Origin: Bizionia argentinensis JUB59
GTDB taxonomy: Bacteria > Bacteroidota > Bacteroidia > Flavobacteriales > Flavobacteriaceae
Length of the DNA: 47,840 nucleotides
Assembly (NCBI RefSeq): GCF_000224335.1
Contig: NZ_AFXZ01000070.1
Location: 1 to 47,840, forward strand
Reading direction: 5' to 3'
Shown here: piece by piece, positions 37,197 to 46,612 of the stretch
Layout of the letters: every line of letters starts with the position of its first letter
Position numbering within the stretch: position 1 is the first letter of the stretch
Translations under genes and position numbers: made by a program
The notes under the pieces: generated by a model
Database searches by the model: none
What the model saw: only the letters and a program-made list of their open reading frames with translations
What the model was told of the DNA's origin: nothing

Positions 37197-38444
37197 ATGA
37201 AAAAACCAATTTTAATTGCATTGGCTATATTGGTGGGAACTATCTCTTTTGCACAAAAAAAAGAGTTACGTACCGCTGAAAAAGCAATAAAAAACAAAAA
37301 TTATGCTGAAGCTAAATCAGCATTAAATCAGGCAGAAGCTATGAAGTCTGATATGAGTGATAAGCAAAAATCTCAATACCATATTTTAGTTGCCGAAGCG
37401 CTTTATGCTCAAGGAACCGCTAATAATACAGATTTAGATAAAGCTATACAAAATTTGATGATGGTTGGTAGCGATTATCAATCGGAGTCAGAGATGCTAA
37501 CAACAACTATAGAAAATGAACTTTTAACAAAAGCTAATAATTTATATAAGTCTAATAATTTTGAAGAAGCTGGTACTAAATTCGAACAATTATATAATGT
37601 AGTTCCTTCAGATACTACTTATTTATATTACGCTGCAGTTAGCGCTGTTAGCGGTCAGGATTATGAGGAAGCTTTAAAGCATTATCTTGCATTAAATGAT
37701 TTAGGGTATACAGGTGTTGCTAAAGAATATTTTGCAACTGAAAAAGAAACCGGTAAAGAAGTTATTACGGATAAAAATAATCGGGACTTATTTGTAAAAG
37801 CAGGCGAATACATTAAACCAGGCGAGCGTTTAACAGAATCTAAAGCTAACGAGATAACCAGAAATATAGCGTTTATTTATGTAAGTTTAGATAAGAAGGA
37901 CGAGGCTTTAGAGGCTATTAAAAAAGCGCGTGCTGATAATCCAACTGACGTTGATATTATTTTGACAGAAGCTAATTTGCAATATCAATTAGGTAATTTG
38001 GATGAATATAGAGTCCTTATTGAAAAAGCAATCGAATTAGATCCTAATAATATCGATTTATTCTATAATTTAGGTGTATTAGCTTCGGAAGCTAAAGATA
38101 ATGACAAAGCCAAGGAGTATTACCAGAAGGTAATTGATATGGATCCAACTTATATTAATGCGCAAACAAACTTGGCTGCTTTAATTTTAGGTGAAGAGGC
38201 TAGTCTTATTGAGGAAATGAACGGTTTAGGAACATCATCTGCAGATAATAAGCGCTATGATGAATTGAAAAAAGAAAGAACCAATATATATAAAACTGCT
38301 ATTCCTTATTTAGAAGCGGTTTTAGAAATAGATCCAAACAGCATAGAAGTAACTACAACTTTAATGAATATTTATAGAGCTATTCCAGACGATGCAAACT
38401 ATAAGCGTCTGAAAAATAAAATTGAAGAACTACAAGGAGAATAA
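37197..38444 (+). CDS. Secreted tetratricopeptide-repeat protein
   Basis: Residues 1-20 are a signal peptide ending ISFAQ. The 415-residue chain has TPR units: LRTAEKAIKNKNYAEAKSALN, then FYNLGVLASEAKDNDKAKEYYQKVIDMDPTYINAQTNLA, with a last unit near the C-terminus (PYLEAVLEIDPNSIEVTTTLMNIY). It is likely periplasmic and a protein-binding scaffold. It starts 32 bases after gyrA and is cotranscribed with it; the reason for that pairing is not visible. A strong terminator follows. Confidence 0.85.
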   Translation: MKKPILIALAILVGTISFAQKKELRTAEKAIKNKNYAEAKSALNQAEAMKSDMSDKQKSQYHILVAEALYAQGTANNTDLDKAIQNLMMVGSDYQSESEMLTTTIENELLTKANNLYKSNNFEEAGTKFEQLYNVVPSDTTYLYYAAVSAVSGQDYEEALKHYLALNDLGYTGVAKEYFATEKETGKEVITDKNNRDLFVKAGEYIKPGERLTESKANEITRNIAFIYVSLDKKDEALEAIKKARADNPTDVDIILTEANLQYQLGNLDEYRVLIEKAIELDPNNIDLFYNLGVLASEAKDNDKAKEYYQKVIDMDPTYINAQTNLAALILGEEASLIEEMNGLGTSSADNKRYDELKKERTNIYKTAIPYLEAVLEIDPNSIEVTTTLMNIYRAIPDDANYKRLKNKIEELQGE

Positions 38445-38471
38445 ATTCTAGATTTTCAAACATACTTTATT

Positions 38472-38505
38472 AAAAAATGCTACTGACATTCAGTAGCATT
38501 TTTTT
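38472..38505 (+). terminator. Terminator of gyrA-TPR operon
   Basis: AAAAAATGCTACTG, loop ACATT, CAGTAGCATTTTTT: a 14-bp stem with a long T run. Its core ATGCTACT...AGTAGCAT is shared with the terminator at 20647. Confidence 0.9.
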
Positions 38506-38598
38506 TTGCTTAATAATTAAAGTATTCTTTCCCGTTTAATTTCTACAAGTTAGATATTATTAGCTTCTTTTTTTACAACAGCTGGTGTAGAAACTTAC

Positions 38599-39351
38599 TT
38601 ATTCAATAATCTTTTTAATAACGCGCAATTTATGGGTATGCATACCAGTATCCACATTGTAAATTCCAGAGTGATCTAATCTATCAATGCGAACTTTTCC
38701 ATGAGCGTGAATAATAAAATTGTCAGGCATAATTATACCAACGTGAACAATTTGACCTTCTTCATTATCAAAAAAAGCTAAATCGCCAGGATCACTTTCT
38801 TCAATAAAGCTTAATGCTTCACCTTGATTTGCTTGTTGCGAAGCATCCCTAAATAATTTGTGACCGTTCAATTTATAAACCATTTGGGTAAACCCAGAAC
38901 AATCAATACCAAAAGGCGTTTTTCCGCCCCAAAGATAGGGTGCGTTTAAATAGGTAAAAGCTGTATTTAGTAGTTCATCTTTCGCTGAAATTACACTTAC
39001 AGAATGACCTTCATAAGCATGTTCTAATAGGTTCATACCATTTAAAGTTGAGCCTAAAGGAATTGGGTATAATTGATTGGTATTATCTTCAATAAACTCT
39101 ACCAAATCGATAGATAAGATGGGCGCTTCTTGATGTAATTTATTATAATCGTCTTCAAAAATTTCTATATATTGTTTATTATCTACCCAGCCTTCATAAG
39201 CATCAAAACCCAAGCGAATTCTACTCCAAGATTTGCGTTTTTCAAGTACCTTAAAATAATCACCATACAATACTTGTGAAACAAGTTCACTTGTATCGCT
39301 AGGTTCCATTCGTAATGGAACAATACTTAAATTACAAATCCCGTATTGCAT
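38599..39351 (-). CDS. NlpC/P60 (C40) peptidase with N-terminal SH3 domain
   Basis: The 250-residue protein has an SH3-like region (residues 5-65: LRMEPSDTSELVSQVLYGDYFKVLE) and a C-terminal NlpC/P60 domain. The catalytic residues are visible: C151 in GIDCSGFTQM, H203 in IVHVGII and H215 in FIIHAHG. Such enzymes cut muropeptides. No signal peptide is seen, so it may recycle cytoplasmic muropeptides. It lies 132 bases downstream of the thiolase gene on the same strand. Confidence 0.92.
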   Translation of the reverse strand: MQYGICNLSIVPLRMEPSDTSELVSQVLYGDYFKVLEKRKSWSRIRLGFDAYEGWVDNKQYIEIFEDDYNKLHQEAPILSIDLVEFIEDNTNQLYPIPLGSTLNGMNLLEHAYEGHSVSVISAKDELLNTAFTYLNAPYLWGGKTPFGIDCSGFTQMVYKLNGHKLFRDASQQANQGEALSFIEESDPGDLAFFDNEEGQIVHVGIIMPDNFIIHAHGKVRIDRLDHSGIYNVDTGMHTHKLRVIKKIIE

Positions 39352-39483
39352 TCGAGGTTAATGTTTATTTAATATTTTAATTGATTATTAAAAATAAGGT
39401 TGAATAAATTATACCATTTCTCGAAATAGCATTAAAGCTCTTGAAACCCATAAATCGACCATAAAAAATAAGAATACAAATTA

Positions 39484-40662
39484 TTAGGTACGTTCAATAA
39501 CAACTGCAGAAGCACCACCACCGCCATTACAAATAGCAGCCGCACCAATTTTCGCATTGTTTTGTTCTAAAACGTTTAATAAAGTAATTAGAATACGAAC
39601 TCCAGAACAACCTAAAGGATGCCCTAAAGAAACAGCACCACCATTTACGTTTACGTTAGAATCATTTAAACCTAATAACTTCATGTTGGCAAGACCAACA
39701 ACAGCAAACGCTTCGTTAAACTCGAAGAAGTCTACATTTTTAATATCTATTCCTGCTTTATCCAACGCCTTTGGAAGCGCTTTAGCAGGCGCTGTAGTAA
39801 ACCATTCTGGCTCATGCGCTGCATCAGCGTAACCTTTTATAGTTCCTAAAACTTTTAAACCTAATTCGTCAGCTTTCTCGCGACTCATTAAAACCATCGC
39901 TCCAGCACCATCATTAATAGTAGATGAGTTGGCAGCTGTAGCCGTTCCATCTTTAGAAAATGCTGGTCTTAAAGAAGGTATTCTATCTAATTTTACATTG
40001 GTAAATTCTTCATCAGTATCAACTACTAAAGCATCACCACGACGTTGAGGTACTTCAACAGGAACCACTTCATTGTCAAATTTTCCTGCTTTCCAAGCTG
40101 CTGCCGAACGTTCATATGATTGAACTGCAAAGGCATCCTGATCCTCACGAGAAAACTTATATTCTGTAGCACATGCATCTGCACAAACCCCCATAGCATT
40201 CTGATCGTAAGCATCAACAAGACCATCACGTTGCATACCATCTTCCATTTTAACAGGACCAAATTTTGTTCCTGTTCTAGCATGTAAGTAATGAGGAATT
40301 AAACTCATGTTTTCCATTCCACCGGCAACAATAATATCAGCATCACCTAAAGCAATAGCTTGTGCGGCTTGCATAACGGCTTTCATACCTGAAGCGCACA
40401 CTTTGTTAACCGTTGTACAAGGTACTGTATTTGGAATGCCTGCGTAAATAGCCGCTTGTCTTGCAGGTGCTTGTCCAGCGCCTGCTTGAACAACATGACC
40501 CATTATAACTTCTTGAACTAATTCGGGCTTTAAATTAATTTTATCTAAAGCACCTTTTATAGCTACAGCGCCTAATCGTGGTGCTGGAATAGTTGATAAC
40601 GATCCTAAAAAACTACCAATTGGTGTTCTAGCTGCTGATACAATAACGACTTCTTTACTCAT
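39484..40662 (-). CDS. Acetyl-CoA C-acyltransferase (thiolase)
   Basis: The 392-residue protein is a full-length thiolase: nucleophile C89 in VCASGMKAVM, base histidine in VSLGHPLGCSG near residue 348, and the second cysteine in CNGGGGASAVVIE near the C-terminus. It condenses or cleaves acyl-CoA and acetyl-CoA. The strong C4-type signature suggests acetoacetyl-CoA, but the substrate range cannot be read from sequence. It has its own candidate -7 box and may be cotranscribed with the NlpC/P60 gene. Confidence 0.93.
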   Translation of the reverse strand: MSKEVVIVSAARTPIGSFLGSLSTIPAPRLGAVAIKGALDKINLKPELVQEVIMGHVVQAGAGQAPARQAAIYAGIPNTVPCTTVNKVCASGMKAVMQAAQAIALGDADIIVAGGMENMSLIPHYLHARTGTKFGPVKMEDGMQRDGLVDAYDQNAMGVCADACATEYKFSREDQDAFAVQSYERSAAAWKAGKFDNEVVPVEVPQRRGDALVVDTDEEFTNVKLDRIPSLRPAFSKDGTATAANSSTINDGAGAMVLMSREKADELGLKVLGTIKGYADAAHEPEWFTTAPAKALPKALDKAGIDIKNVDFFEFNEAFAVVGLANMKLLGLNDSNVNVNGGAVSLGHPLGCSGVRILITLLNVLEQNNAKIGAAAICNGGGGASAVVIERT

Positions 40663-40690
40663 GTTTTTAACGTTTATTTTTTTAATGAAA

Positions 40691-40698
40691 CAAAATTA
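40691..40698 (-). promoter_or_regulatory. -7 box for the thiolase gene
   Basis: On the minus strand TAATTTTG fits TAnnTTTG, 28 bases ahead of the ATG at 40662. No -33 box at 19 bases. Confidence 0.45.
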
Positions 40699-40765
40699 AT
40701 CATTTTTTAGTAGAATGTAGAATGATTAGCGTTTTATACAACCTTAATTTTCGACTATATTTTAC

Positions 40766-40773
40766 TACATTTG
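40766..40773 (+). promoter_or_regulatory. -7 box of the 7TM-HD gene, decides the start
   Basis: TACATTTG fits TAnnTTTG. It contains the TTG at 40771 that would otherwise extend the gene by seven residues. The expected transcript start near 40779 leaves a leader of about 12 bases before the ATG at 40792. Confidence 0.55.
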
Positions 40774-40791
40774 AAAATATATCTTCAATCT

Positions 40792-42840
40792 ATGAAAGAC
40801 TTTATAAATGTACTCTATAGAAATCATGCACTTGCATACAAAGTGTTGCTTTTTATATGTACTACTTTTTTAATTGTTTACTTATTTCCTAAAAGTGGTA
40901 AATTTAAGTACAATTTTGAAAAAGGAAAACCTTGGCAGTCGGAAAACTTATATGCGCCTTTTAATTTTGCCATTAAAAAAACAGACGCAGAAATAGCGAC
41001 CGAAAAACAAGAGATTAAGGATAAAGTGCCCTTGTATTTCAATTTAGATGCTACAGTTAAAAATACGGTTTCTAATAATTTTGATCGCGCATTTAAAAGT
41101 TTATTCCCAGATACGCTAGGGGTTTACAAATTAAGTATTTTAAAAAGTGCAGGAAATAAAATAATTGATAAATTGTACCATTTTGGTGTGTTAAGCGATG
41201 ACTTCACCTATAAGCCAACAAAAAAAGTAATTCTTTTGGAGGGTCGAGTAGAGAAGGAGCAGACCCAATTTGGTAACCTTACCGAAGAAAATGAATTAAC
41301 CGAAATTATTGTCAAAGTTTTAGAGGTTGATAATTTATTGGCGTATAAAAATGAATTTACCTCGCTGTTTTTCGATTTAGTAGAACCTAATTTAATCTAT
41401 AATAAAGACTTTTCGGCAAGTGTTTTACAGGAAGAGCTGGACAAGGTTTCTTATACACGTGGCAGTGTAGAGCGTGAAACGCTTATTATTTCTAAAGGGG
41501 AAGTGATTGAAGGCGTTAAATTTCAAATATTAAAATCATTAGAATCCGAGTACGAATCGCAAGTCTGGAATAAGTCTAATTATATATGGATTGTTTTTGC
41601 TTATACCCTTTTAGTGGCTTTAGCCTTATTAATGTTGCTACTTTTTCTTCAGAAATATCGTTTATCTGTATTTGAAAACAATGTAAAAGTTACCTTTATT
41701 TTCTTCAACGTGGCATTTATGGTTTTAGTAACAACCATGGTGGTGCGTTATAATTCGCAATACGTTTATGTGGTGCCCATTTGTATTTTACCATTAGTGT
41801 TAAAAGCGTTTTTCGATGCGCGATTAGGTATGTTTACCCATGTAATCACGGTGTTGTTACTGGGCTTAATTGTTCCGAATAGTTACGAATATATGTTCCT
41901 ACAAATTATTGCGGGAATCGTAACTATTTTAACGGTGTCTGAATTATATAAACGTGCAAACCTGTTTATTTCTGTTGGACAAATCACCTTAATATATATT
42001 GTAGCCTATTTTGCCTTTTTCGTAATCCATGAAGGCAGTATAGAAACTTTGCAATGGGAAACCTTTGGACTGTTTGTGTTATGTGGTTTAGCGACGCTTT
42101 TTGTACAACCGCTGATTTATGTCTATGAAAAACTATTCGGATTAGTCTCGGATGTTTCCTTGTTGGAATTGTCTGATACGAATTCCAAGTTGCTAAAAGA
42201 ATTATCCAATAAAGCGCCGGGTACGTTTCACCACTCTTTAAACGTGGCTAATTTAGCGGAAGCGGCGGCCAACGAAATTGGAGCCAATGCCATGCTGGTT
42301 CGGGTAGGCGCTTTGTATCATGATATTGGGAAAATGAAAAACCCCACGTATTTCACCGAGAACCAGTCTACAGGAATAAATCCGCATGACGAATTATCCC
42401 CTGTTGAAAGTGCAAGTATCATTGTTAATCATGTAATTGATGGGATTGAAATAGCCAGAAAAAATAATTTACCAGATCGCGTTATCGATTTTATAAGAAC
42501 CCATCACGGAACTAGTGTGGTGTATTATTTTTATATGAAAGAGAAAAAAGTAAACGAAGATTTGAATATAGAAGATTTTATGTATCCTGGTCCAAAACCT
42601 TTCAGCAAGGAAACGGCTATTTTAATGATGTGTGATAGTGTTGAAGCCGCTTCCAAAAGTTTAAAGGAACCAACTTCGACAAAGATTGACGCTTTTGTGG
42701 AGACTATTTTAAACAAGCAAATGAGCGAAGAGCAGTTTTTAAATGCGAACATCACGTTCAAGGAAATTCAGTCTATTAAAAAGATTCTTAAAAGGAAACT
42801 GACCAATATTTATCACCTACGTATTGAATACCCTGAATAA
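40792..42840 (+). CDS. 7TM-HD phosphodiesterase (PgpH family)
   Basis: From the ATG at 40792 the protein has 682 residues. An N-terminal membrane segment is followed by an extracytoplasmic domain (about 40-260), then a bundle of hydrophobic segments (about 265-450), and a cytosolic HD domain with H480/H481 in FHHSLN and H510-D511 in YHDIGK. PgpH-type enzymes hydrolyse cyclic di-AMP. The family match is clear; the nucleotide is inference. Its neighbours (thiolase, prolyl oligopeptidase) give no pathway link. The TTG at 40771 lies in a -7 box and is not used. Confidence 0.9.
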   Translation: MKDFINVLYRNHALAYKVLLFICTTFLIVYLFPKSGKFKYNFEKGKPWQSENLYAPFNFAIKKTDAEIATEKQEIKDKVPLYFNLDATVKNTVSNNFDRAFKSLFPDTLGVYKLSILKSAGNKIIDKLYHFGVLSDDFTYKPTKKVILLEGRVEKEQTQFGNLTEENELTEIIVKVLEVDNLLAYKNEFTSLFFDLVEPNLIYNKDFSASVLQEELDKVSYTRGSVERETLIISKGEVIEGVKFQILKSLESEYESQVWNKSNYIWIVFAYTLLVALALLMLLLFLQKYRLSVFENNVKVTFIFFNVAFMVLVTTMVVRYNSQYVYVVPICILPLVLKAFFDARLGMFTHVITVLLLGLIVPNSYEYMFLQIIAGIVTILTVSELYKRANLFISVGQITLIYIVAYFAFFVIHEGSIETLQWETFGLFVLCGLATLFVQPLIYVYEKLFGLVSDVSLLELSDTNSKLLKELSNKAPGTFHHSLNVANLAEAAANEIGANAMLVRVGALYHDIGKMKNPTYFTENQSTGINPHDELSPVESASIIVNHVIDGIEIARKNNLPDRVIDFIRTHHGTSVVYYFYMKEKKVNEDLNIEDFMYPGPKPFSKETAILMMCDSVEAASKSLKEPTSTKIDAFVETILNKQMSEEQFLNANITFKEIQSIKKILKRKLTNIYHLRIEYPE

Positions 42841-42897
42841 GCGGACAATAATGGCGTTCTGTTATTTTCTTTAACACTACTTAGCAATAAAATCCCT

Positions 42898-42905
42898 TAT
42901 TTTTG
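42898..42905 (+). promoter_or_regulatory. -7 box for the prolyl oligopeptidase gene
   Basis: TATTTTTG fits TAnnTTTG and lies 28 bases before the ATG at 42934. No convincing -33 box. Confidence 0.45.
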
Positions 42906-42933
42906 TTAATTACTCTAATAAACCAAATAGAAT

Positions 42934-45066
42934 ATGAGGAAATCACTAACATTTGTTTTGGCGCTTGCGACAATTGTTGCCTGTAAAGACGACCAAAACA
43001 AGAACGAAAATGAAAACGTAGCTATGAAGCTAACTTATCCAAAAACCCAAAAGGTTGATACTGTTGATACCTATTTCGGAACTGAAGTTCAAGACCCGTA
43101 CCGTTGGCTTGAAGACGATTATGCCGAAGATACCAAAGCTTGGGTAATAGCGGAAAACAAAGTAACATTTGATTATTTAGATCAAATTCCTTTCCGTAGT
43201 AAAATGAAAGAGCGCATGGAAAAGCTTTGGAATTATGAAAAAATTTCGGCTCCATTTAAGGAAGGCGATTATACCTATTTCTCTAAAAATGATGGGCTTC
43301 AAAATCAATCGGTTCTATATAGAAAAGATGCCGAAGGAAAAGAAGAAGTATTCTTGGATCCTAATGGATTTTCAAAAGACGGAACAACCTCTTTAGGAGG
43401 ATTAAGTTTCACAGAAGACGGTTCTATGGCAGCTTATGCTATTTCAGAAGGCGGTAGTGACTGGCGTAAAATTATTGTTCTAAAAACAGAAACCAAAGAA
43501 ATTATTGGCGATACCATTATGGATGTGAAATTCAGCGGTATGTCTTGGTATAAAAATGAAGGTTTTTACTACTCGAGTTATGAGAAGCCAAAAGGTAGTG
43601 AGTTATCGGCTAAAACCGATCAACACCGTTTATACTACCATAAATTAGGAACGCCACAAAGTGACGATAAAGTTATTTTTGGTGATTCGGAAAAAAGACG
43701 TTACGTGGGTGGATCTGTAACATTAGATAATAATTATTTGGTGGTTACAGCGGCTAATTCTACCTATGGAAATGAGCTTTATGTGAAAGATTTACGTAAA
43801 AATGGGCCATTTGTATCGGTTGTTGATAATTTTGATAGCAGTAATAATGTGATGCATAACGAAGGTGACACCTTTTTTGTAGTAACCGATTATGAAGCAG
43901 CAAATCAACGTATTGTTAAATTCAATATTAATAAAGTGGGACAAGCTAACTGGAAAGATGTCATTCCTGAAACGGAGAATGTATTATCAGTTTCTAAAGG
44001 TGCAGGCTATCTTTTTGCAGAATATATGAAAGATGCTGTTTCAATGGTAAAACAATATAATTTTGATGGTACGTTAGTTCGTGATGTTGAATTACCAGGA
44101 ATTGGTTCTGTTGGTGGATTTAGTGGTAAAAAAGAAGATACGACCCTGTATTATTCGTTTACAAACTATATTTCTCCAGGAACAATTTATTCTTATAACC
44201 CTGAAGACGGTGCATCGACGGTTTACCAAAAACCAGAAATCGATTTTAAATCGGAAGACTACGAGTCTAAACAAGTTTTTTATAGCTCTAAAGATGGTAC
44301 CAAAGTTCCCATGATTATTACGTATAAAAAAGGAACAGAATTAAATGGTGAAAATCCAACGATGCTTTATGCTTATGGTGGGTTTAATATTAGTTTAACG
44401 CCTTCATTTAGTATCGCCAACGCGGTTTGGTTAGAAAACGGCGGTGTTTATGCGGTTGCTAACTTACGTGGTGGTGGCGAATACGGTAAAAAATGGCATA
44501 ATGCAGGAACGCAAATGCAAAAGCAAAATGTGTTTGATGATTTTATTGCAGCAGCCGAATACTTGATTAAAGAAAACTATACATCCTCGGACTATCTAGC
44601 AATAAAAGGTGGATCTAACGGTGGCTTATTAGTAGGAGCAACTATGACGCAGCGACCAGACTTAATGAAGGTTGCTATTCCACAAGTTGGAGTATTGGAT
44701 ATGTTGCGTTACCATACGTTTACAGCCGGTGCAGGTTGGGCGTTTGATTACGGAACATCTGAAGAAAGCAAAGAGATGTTTGAGTATATACAAGCCTATT
44801 CACCGGTTCATAATGTAAAAACAGGTGTAGAATATCCTGCGACCTTAGTAACAACTGGCGATCATGATGATCGTGTAGTACCAGCACACAGTTTCAAGTT
44901 TGCTGCCGAGTTGCAAGACAAGCAAACGGGTACAAATCCAACGTTGATACGTATTGAAGTGAACGCTGGACACGGTGCAGGAAAATCGACTGAAGCAACT
45001 ATAAATGAGCAAGTGGATATTCAGGCATTTGCTTTGTATAATATGGGTGTAGAGCCGAAGCAATAA
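42934..45066 (+). CDS. Prolyl oligopeptidase (S9A family), lipoprotein
   Basis: The 710-residue enzyme has a lipoprotein signal (FVLALATIVAC, C17), the seven-bladed propeller domain, and the C-terminal alpha/beta-hydrolase domain. The catalytic serine is S561 in GGSNGG, the acid lies in GDHDDRVVP, and the base is H680 in NAGHGAGK. It cuts short peptides after proline, probably in the periplasm given the lipobox. An intrinsic terminator follows, after which the accessory region starts. Confidence 0.94.
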   Translation: MRKSLTFVLALATIVACKDDQNKNENENVAMKLTYPKTQKVDTVDTYFGTEVQDPYRWLEDDYAEDTKAWVIAENKVTFDYLDQIPFRSKMKERMEKLWNYEKISAPFKEGDYTYFSKNDGLQNQSVLYRKDAEGKEEVFLDPNGFSKDGTTSLGGLSFTEDGSMAAYAISEGGSDWRKIIVLKTETKEIIGDTIMDVKFSGMSWYKNEGFYYSSYEKPKGSELSAKTDQHRLYYHKLGTPQSDDKVIFGDSEKRRYVGGSVTLDNNYLVVTAANSTYGNELYVKDLRKNGPFVSVVDNFDSSNNVMHNEGDTFFVVTDYEAANQRIVKFNINKVGQANWKDVIPETENVLSVSKGAGYLFAEYMKDAVSMVKQYNFDGTLVRDVELPGIGSVGGFSGKKEDTTLYYSFTNYISPGTIYSYNPEDGASTVYQKPEIDFKSEDYESKQVFYSSKDGTKVPMIITYKKGTELNGENPTMLYAYGGFNISLTPSFSIANAVWLENGGVYAVANLRGGGEYGKKWHNAGTQMQKQNVFDDFIAAAEYLIKENYTSSDYLAIKGGSNGGLLVGATMTQRPDLMKVAIPQVGVLDMLRYHTFTAGAGWAFDYGTSEESKEMFEYIQAYSPVHNVKTGVEYPATLVTTGDHDDRVVPAHSFKFAAELQDKQTGTNPTLIRIEVNAGHGAGKSTEATINEQVDIQAFALYNMGVEPKQ

Positions 45067-45090
45067 GTTTTTGATATTTTATTTTATAAG

Positions 45091-45119
45091 AAAAGCCCAA
45101 ACTAACGTTTGGGCTTTTT
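45091..45119 (+). terminator. Terminator of the prolyl oligopeptidase gene
   Basis: AAAAGCCCAAAC, loop TAAC, GTTTGGGCTTTT: a perfect 12-bp stem with a T run. It sits 35 bases from the left end of the cassette-like region. Confidence 0.9.
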
Positions 45120-45153
45120 GTTATGATTCTTTACCTTTTTACCACAGTACTTT

Positions 45154-45167
45154 GTTATGTGTAGGCT
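45154..45167. repeat. Left arm of 14-bp inverted repeat around the esterase gene
   Basis: GTTATGTGTAGGCT, 16 bases beyond the stop of the minus-strand esterase gene. It is the exact reverse complement of 46479-46492. Confidence 0.9.
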
Positions 45168-45182
45168 TTTCCTTTGCTTGTT

Positions 45183-46457
45183 TTATGTTCCTAATTTCTT
45201 CAGTGTTTCCTCTACTCCAGAATTATCTTCTAATTCGAGTGTTTTAGTATAATATTTCTTGGCTAAAATTGTGTCATTTTGTAATAAATAATAGTCAGCT
45301 AAATCTTTATAAACACTTGGGCTATTTGGATAATATTCTTGATTCAATTTGTAGTTTTCTAGTGCTTGTTTAGGAAGCTTATGATAATCAAGAAGCATAC
45401 CTGCATTTAACCTTACCCATTGTTCTTCTGGTTTAAAAGTATAACCTATTTTTTGAGAGACCAGTTTAAAGTGTGATTTAGTCAAATTTGCGAAGTGGTC
45501 TTCAACTGTTTTTGGGATAAAACTTTTACCTCTGTATTTATGTTCATCTTTAAACTCAAACCAAGAATAGAAAAATCGAAAACCCTCCATTTGAGATAAG
45601 AACGCTGTACTTCCGTGTGTGTCATTTTCGTAGTATTTCCATTCCATATTTAGATTAGTGTCTAAACTTTCTATTTCGTCAACAAGTTTAAGAGAATAGC
45701 GAACATATTTATTAGCTCTAATAGTATCTTTTCTTATACTTTCCAAATCGCTTCCATAAGTCGCAGTATTTGCAATTCCTATATAAAGATTTTTGTTTTT
45801 TAAATCTTTACCTTTTAAACTATAATTAGGATTATTAAAAAATAATTCTTCATCGAAATATAGACTGCCGTCTATTAATAGATAATTAGTGAACATTTCC
45901 TGATGTGTTGTTAAGGCATTCATTACCACCAAGCCACCAAATGAATGTCCAATAATAGTTCTGTTTTGAGAACCTGAATAATTTTGTTCGATGTATGGAA
46001 AAAGCTCTGTTTTCATAAATTCTAAAAACTTGTTTCCTCCTCCATATTGTTCAGGTTTTCCAGCTGTTGTCGGCGAAAAATCCATCCATCTACTATCATT
46101 ATCTATATTTGGAATTCCGACAACAATCATTTCGGGAAGAATTTGTGTGTCGTTCATCTCGCTGTATTGTTTTAACATTCCAACTAATGGAAGGAAATTG
46201 TAGTCTCCATCCAATAAATAAACTACAGGGTATTCATCTCTTTTCCTGTTTGGGTCTTTAGCACTTTCAGGAATATAAATAACAAGTTCTCTTTTTTGTT
46301 TAAGGATTTTGGAATTTATAGTATCTATAAAACCGATTTTAATTCCGTTCTCTTGCTTTGGATTTGTTTTTTCTTCTTTTAACTTTTTTTCGTTTTTTGC
46401 GCAAGAAAAAATGCTTAATAATAAAATTGCAATAAGTAATTTTTCAAATTTTATCAT
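45183..46457 (-). CDS. Esterase-D-type alpha/beta hydrolase lipoprotein with C-terminal TPR
   Basis: The 424-residue protein has a lipoprotein signal (LLSIFSC, C19), an esterase-D domain with nucleophile S172 in GHSFGG, the usual oxyanion region YLLDGDYNF, and a histidine in NDTHGSTAF. A TPR-like tail follows (residues about 350-424: NYKLNQEYYPNSPSVYKDLADYYLL...). Family members cut esters such as siderophore lactones or S-formylglutathione; the substrate is not visible. It is alone between perfect 14-bp inverted repeats (45154-45167, 46479-46492), as if it were a self-contained cassette. Confidence 0.85.
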   Translation of the reverse strand: MIKFEKLLIAILLLSIFSCAKNEKKLKEEKTNPKQENGIKIGFIDTINSKILKQKRELVIYIPESAKDPNRKRDEYPVVYLLDGDYNFLPLVGMLKQYSEMNDTQILPEMIVVGIPNIDNDSRWMDFSPTTAGKPEQYGGGNKFLEFMKTELFPYIEQNYSGSQNRTIIGHSFGGLVVMNALTTHQEMFTNYLLIDGSLYFDEELFFNNPNYSLKGKDLKNKNLYIGIANTATYGSDLESIRKDTIRANKYVRYSLKLVDEIESLDTNLNMEWKYYENDTHGSTAFLSQMEGFRFFYSWFEFKDEHKYRGKSFIPKTVEDHFANLTKSHFKLVSQKIGYTFKPEEQWVRLNAGMLLDYHKLPKQALENYKLNQEYYPNSPSVYKDLADYYLLQNDTILAKKYYTKTLELEDNSGVEETLKKLGT

Positions 46458-46478
46458 TGTATTCTAGTTTTTTTTTTT

Positions 46479-46492
46479 AGCCTACACATAAC
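46479..46492. repeat. Right arm of 14-bp inverted repeat around the esterase gene
   Basis: AGCCTACACATAAC, exact reverse complement of 45154-45167. Read on the minus (coding) strand it is GTTATGTGTAGGCT, 21 bases ahead of the ATG; an A11 run lies between. It is also the end of the palindromic element. Confidence 0.9.
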
Positions 46493-46612
46493 GTTTTTGT
46501 GTATGGACCGTTGCGTGTCTCACACACGAACCATTAAAGATACAAAACTACGCTGGAAAATTCCCAAGAATTTTCCAGATAAGCACAGACCCAGCAATGG
46601 TTTATACACGGT

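Noticed and set aside
46468-46478. A11 run upstream of the esterase gene as a slippery site
   Set aside because: It lies before the start codon, outside any coding frame.
45154-46492. A small transposon with the 14-bp repeats as its ends
   Set aside because: There is no transposase between the repeats, no target-site duplication next to them, and the neighbouring unit uses different repeats with the same GTT/AAC ends.
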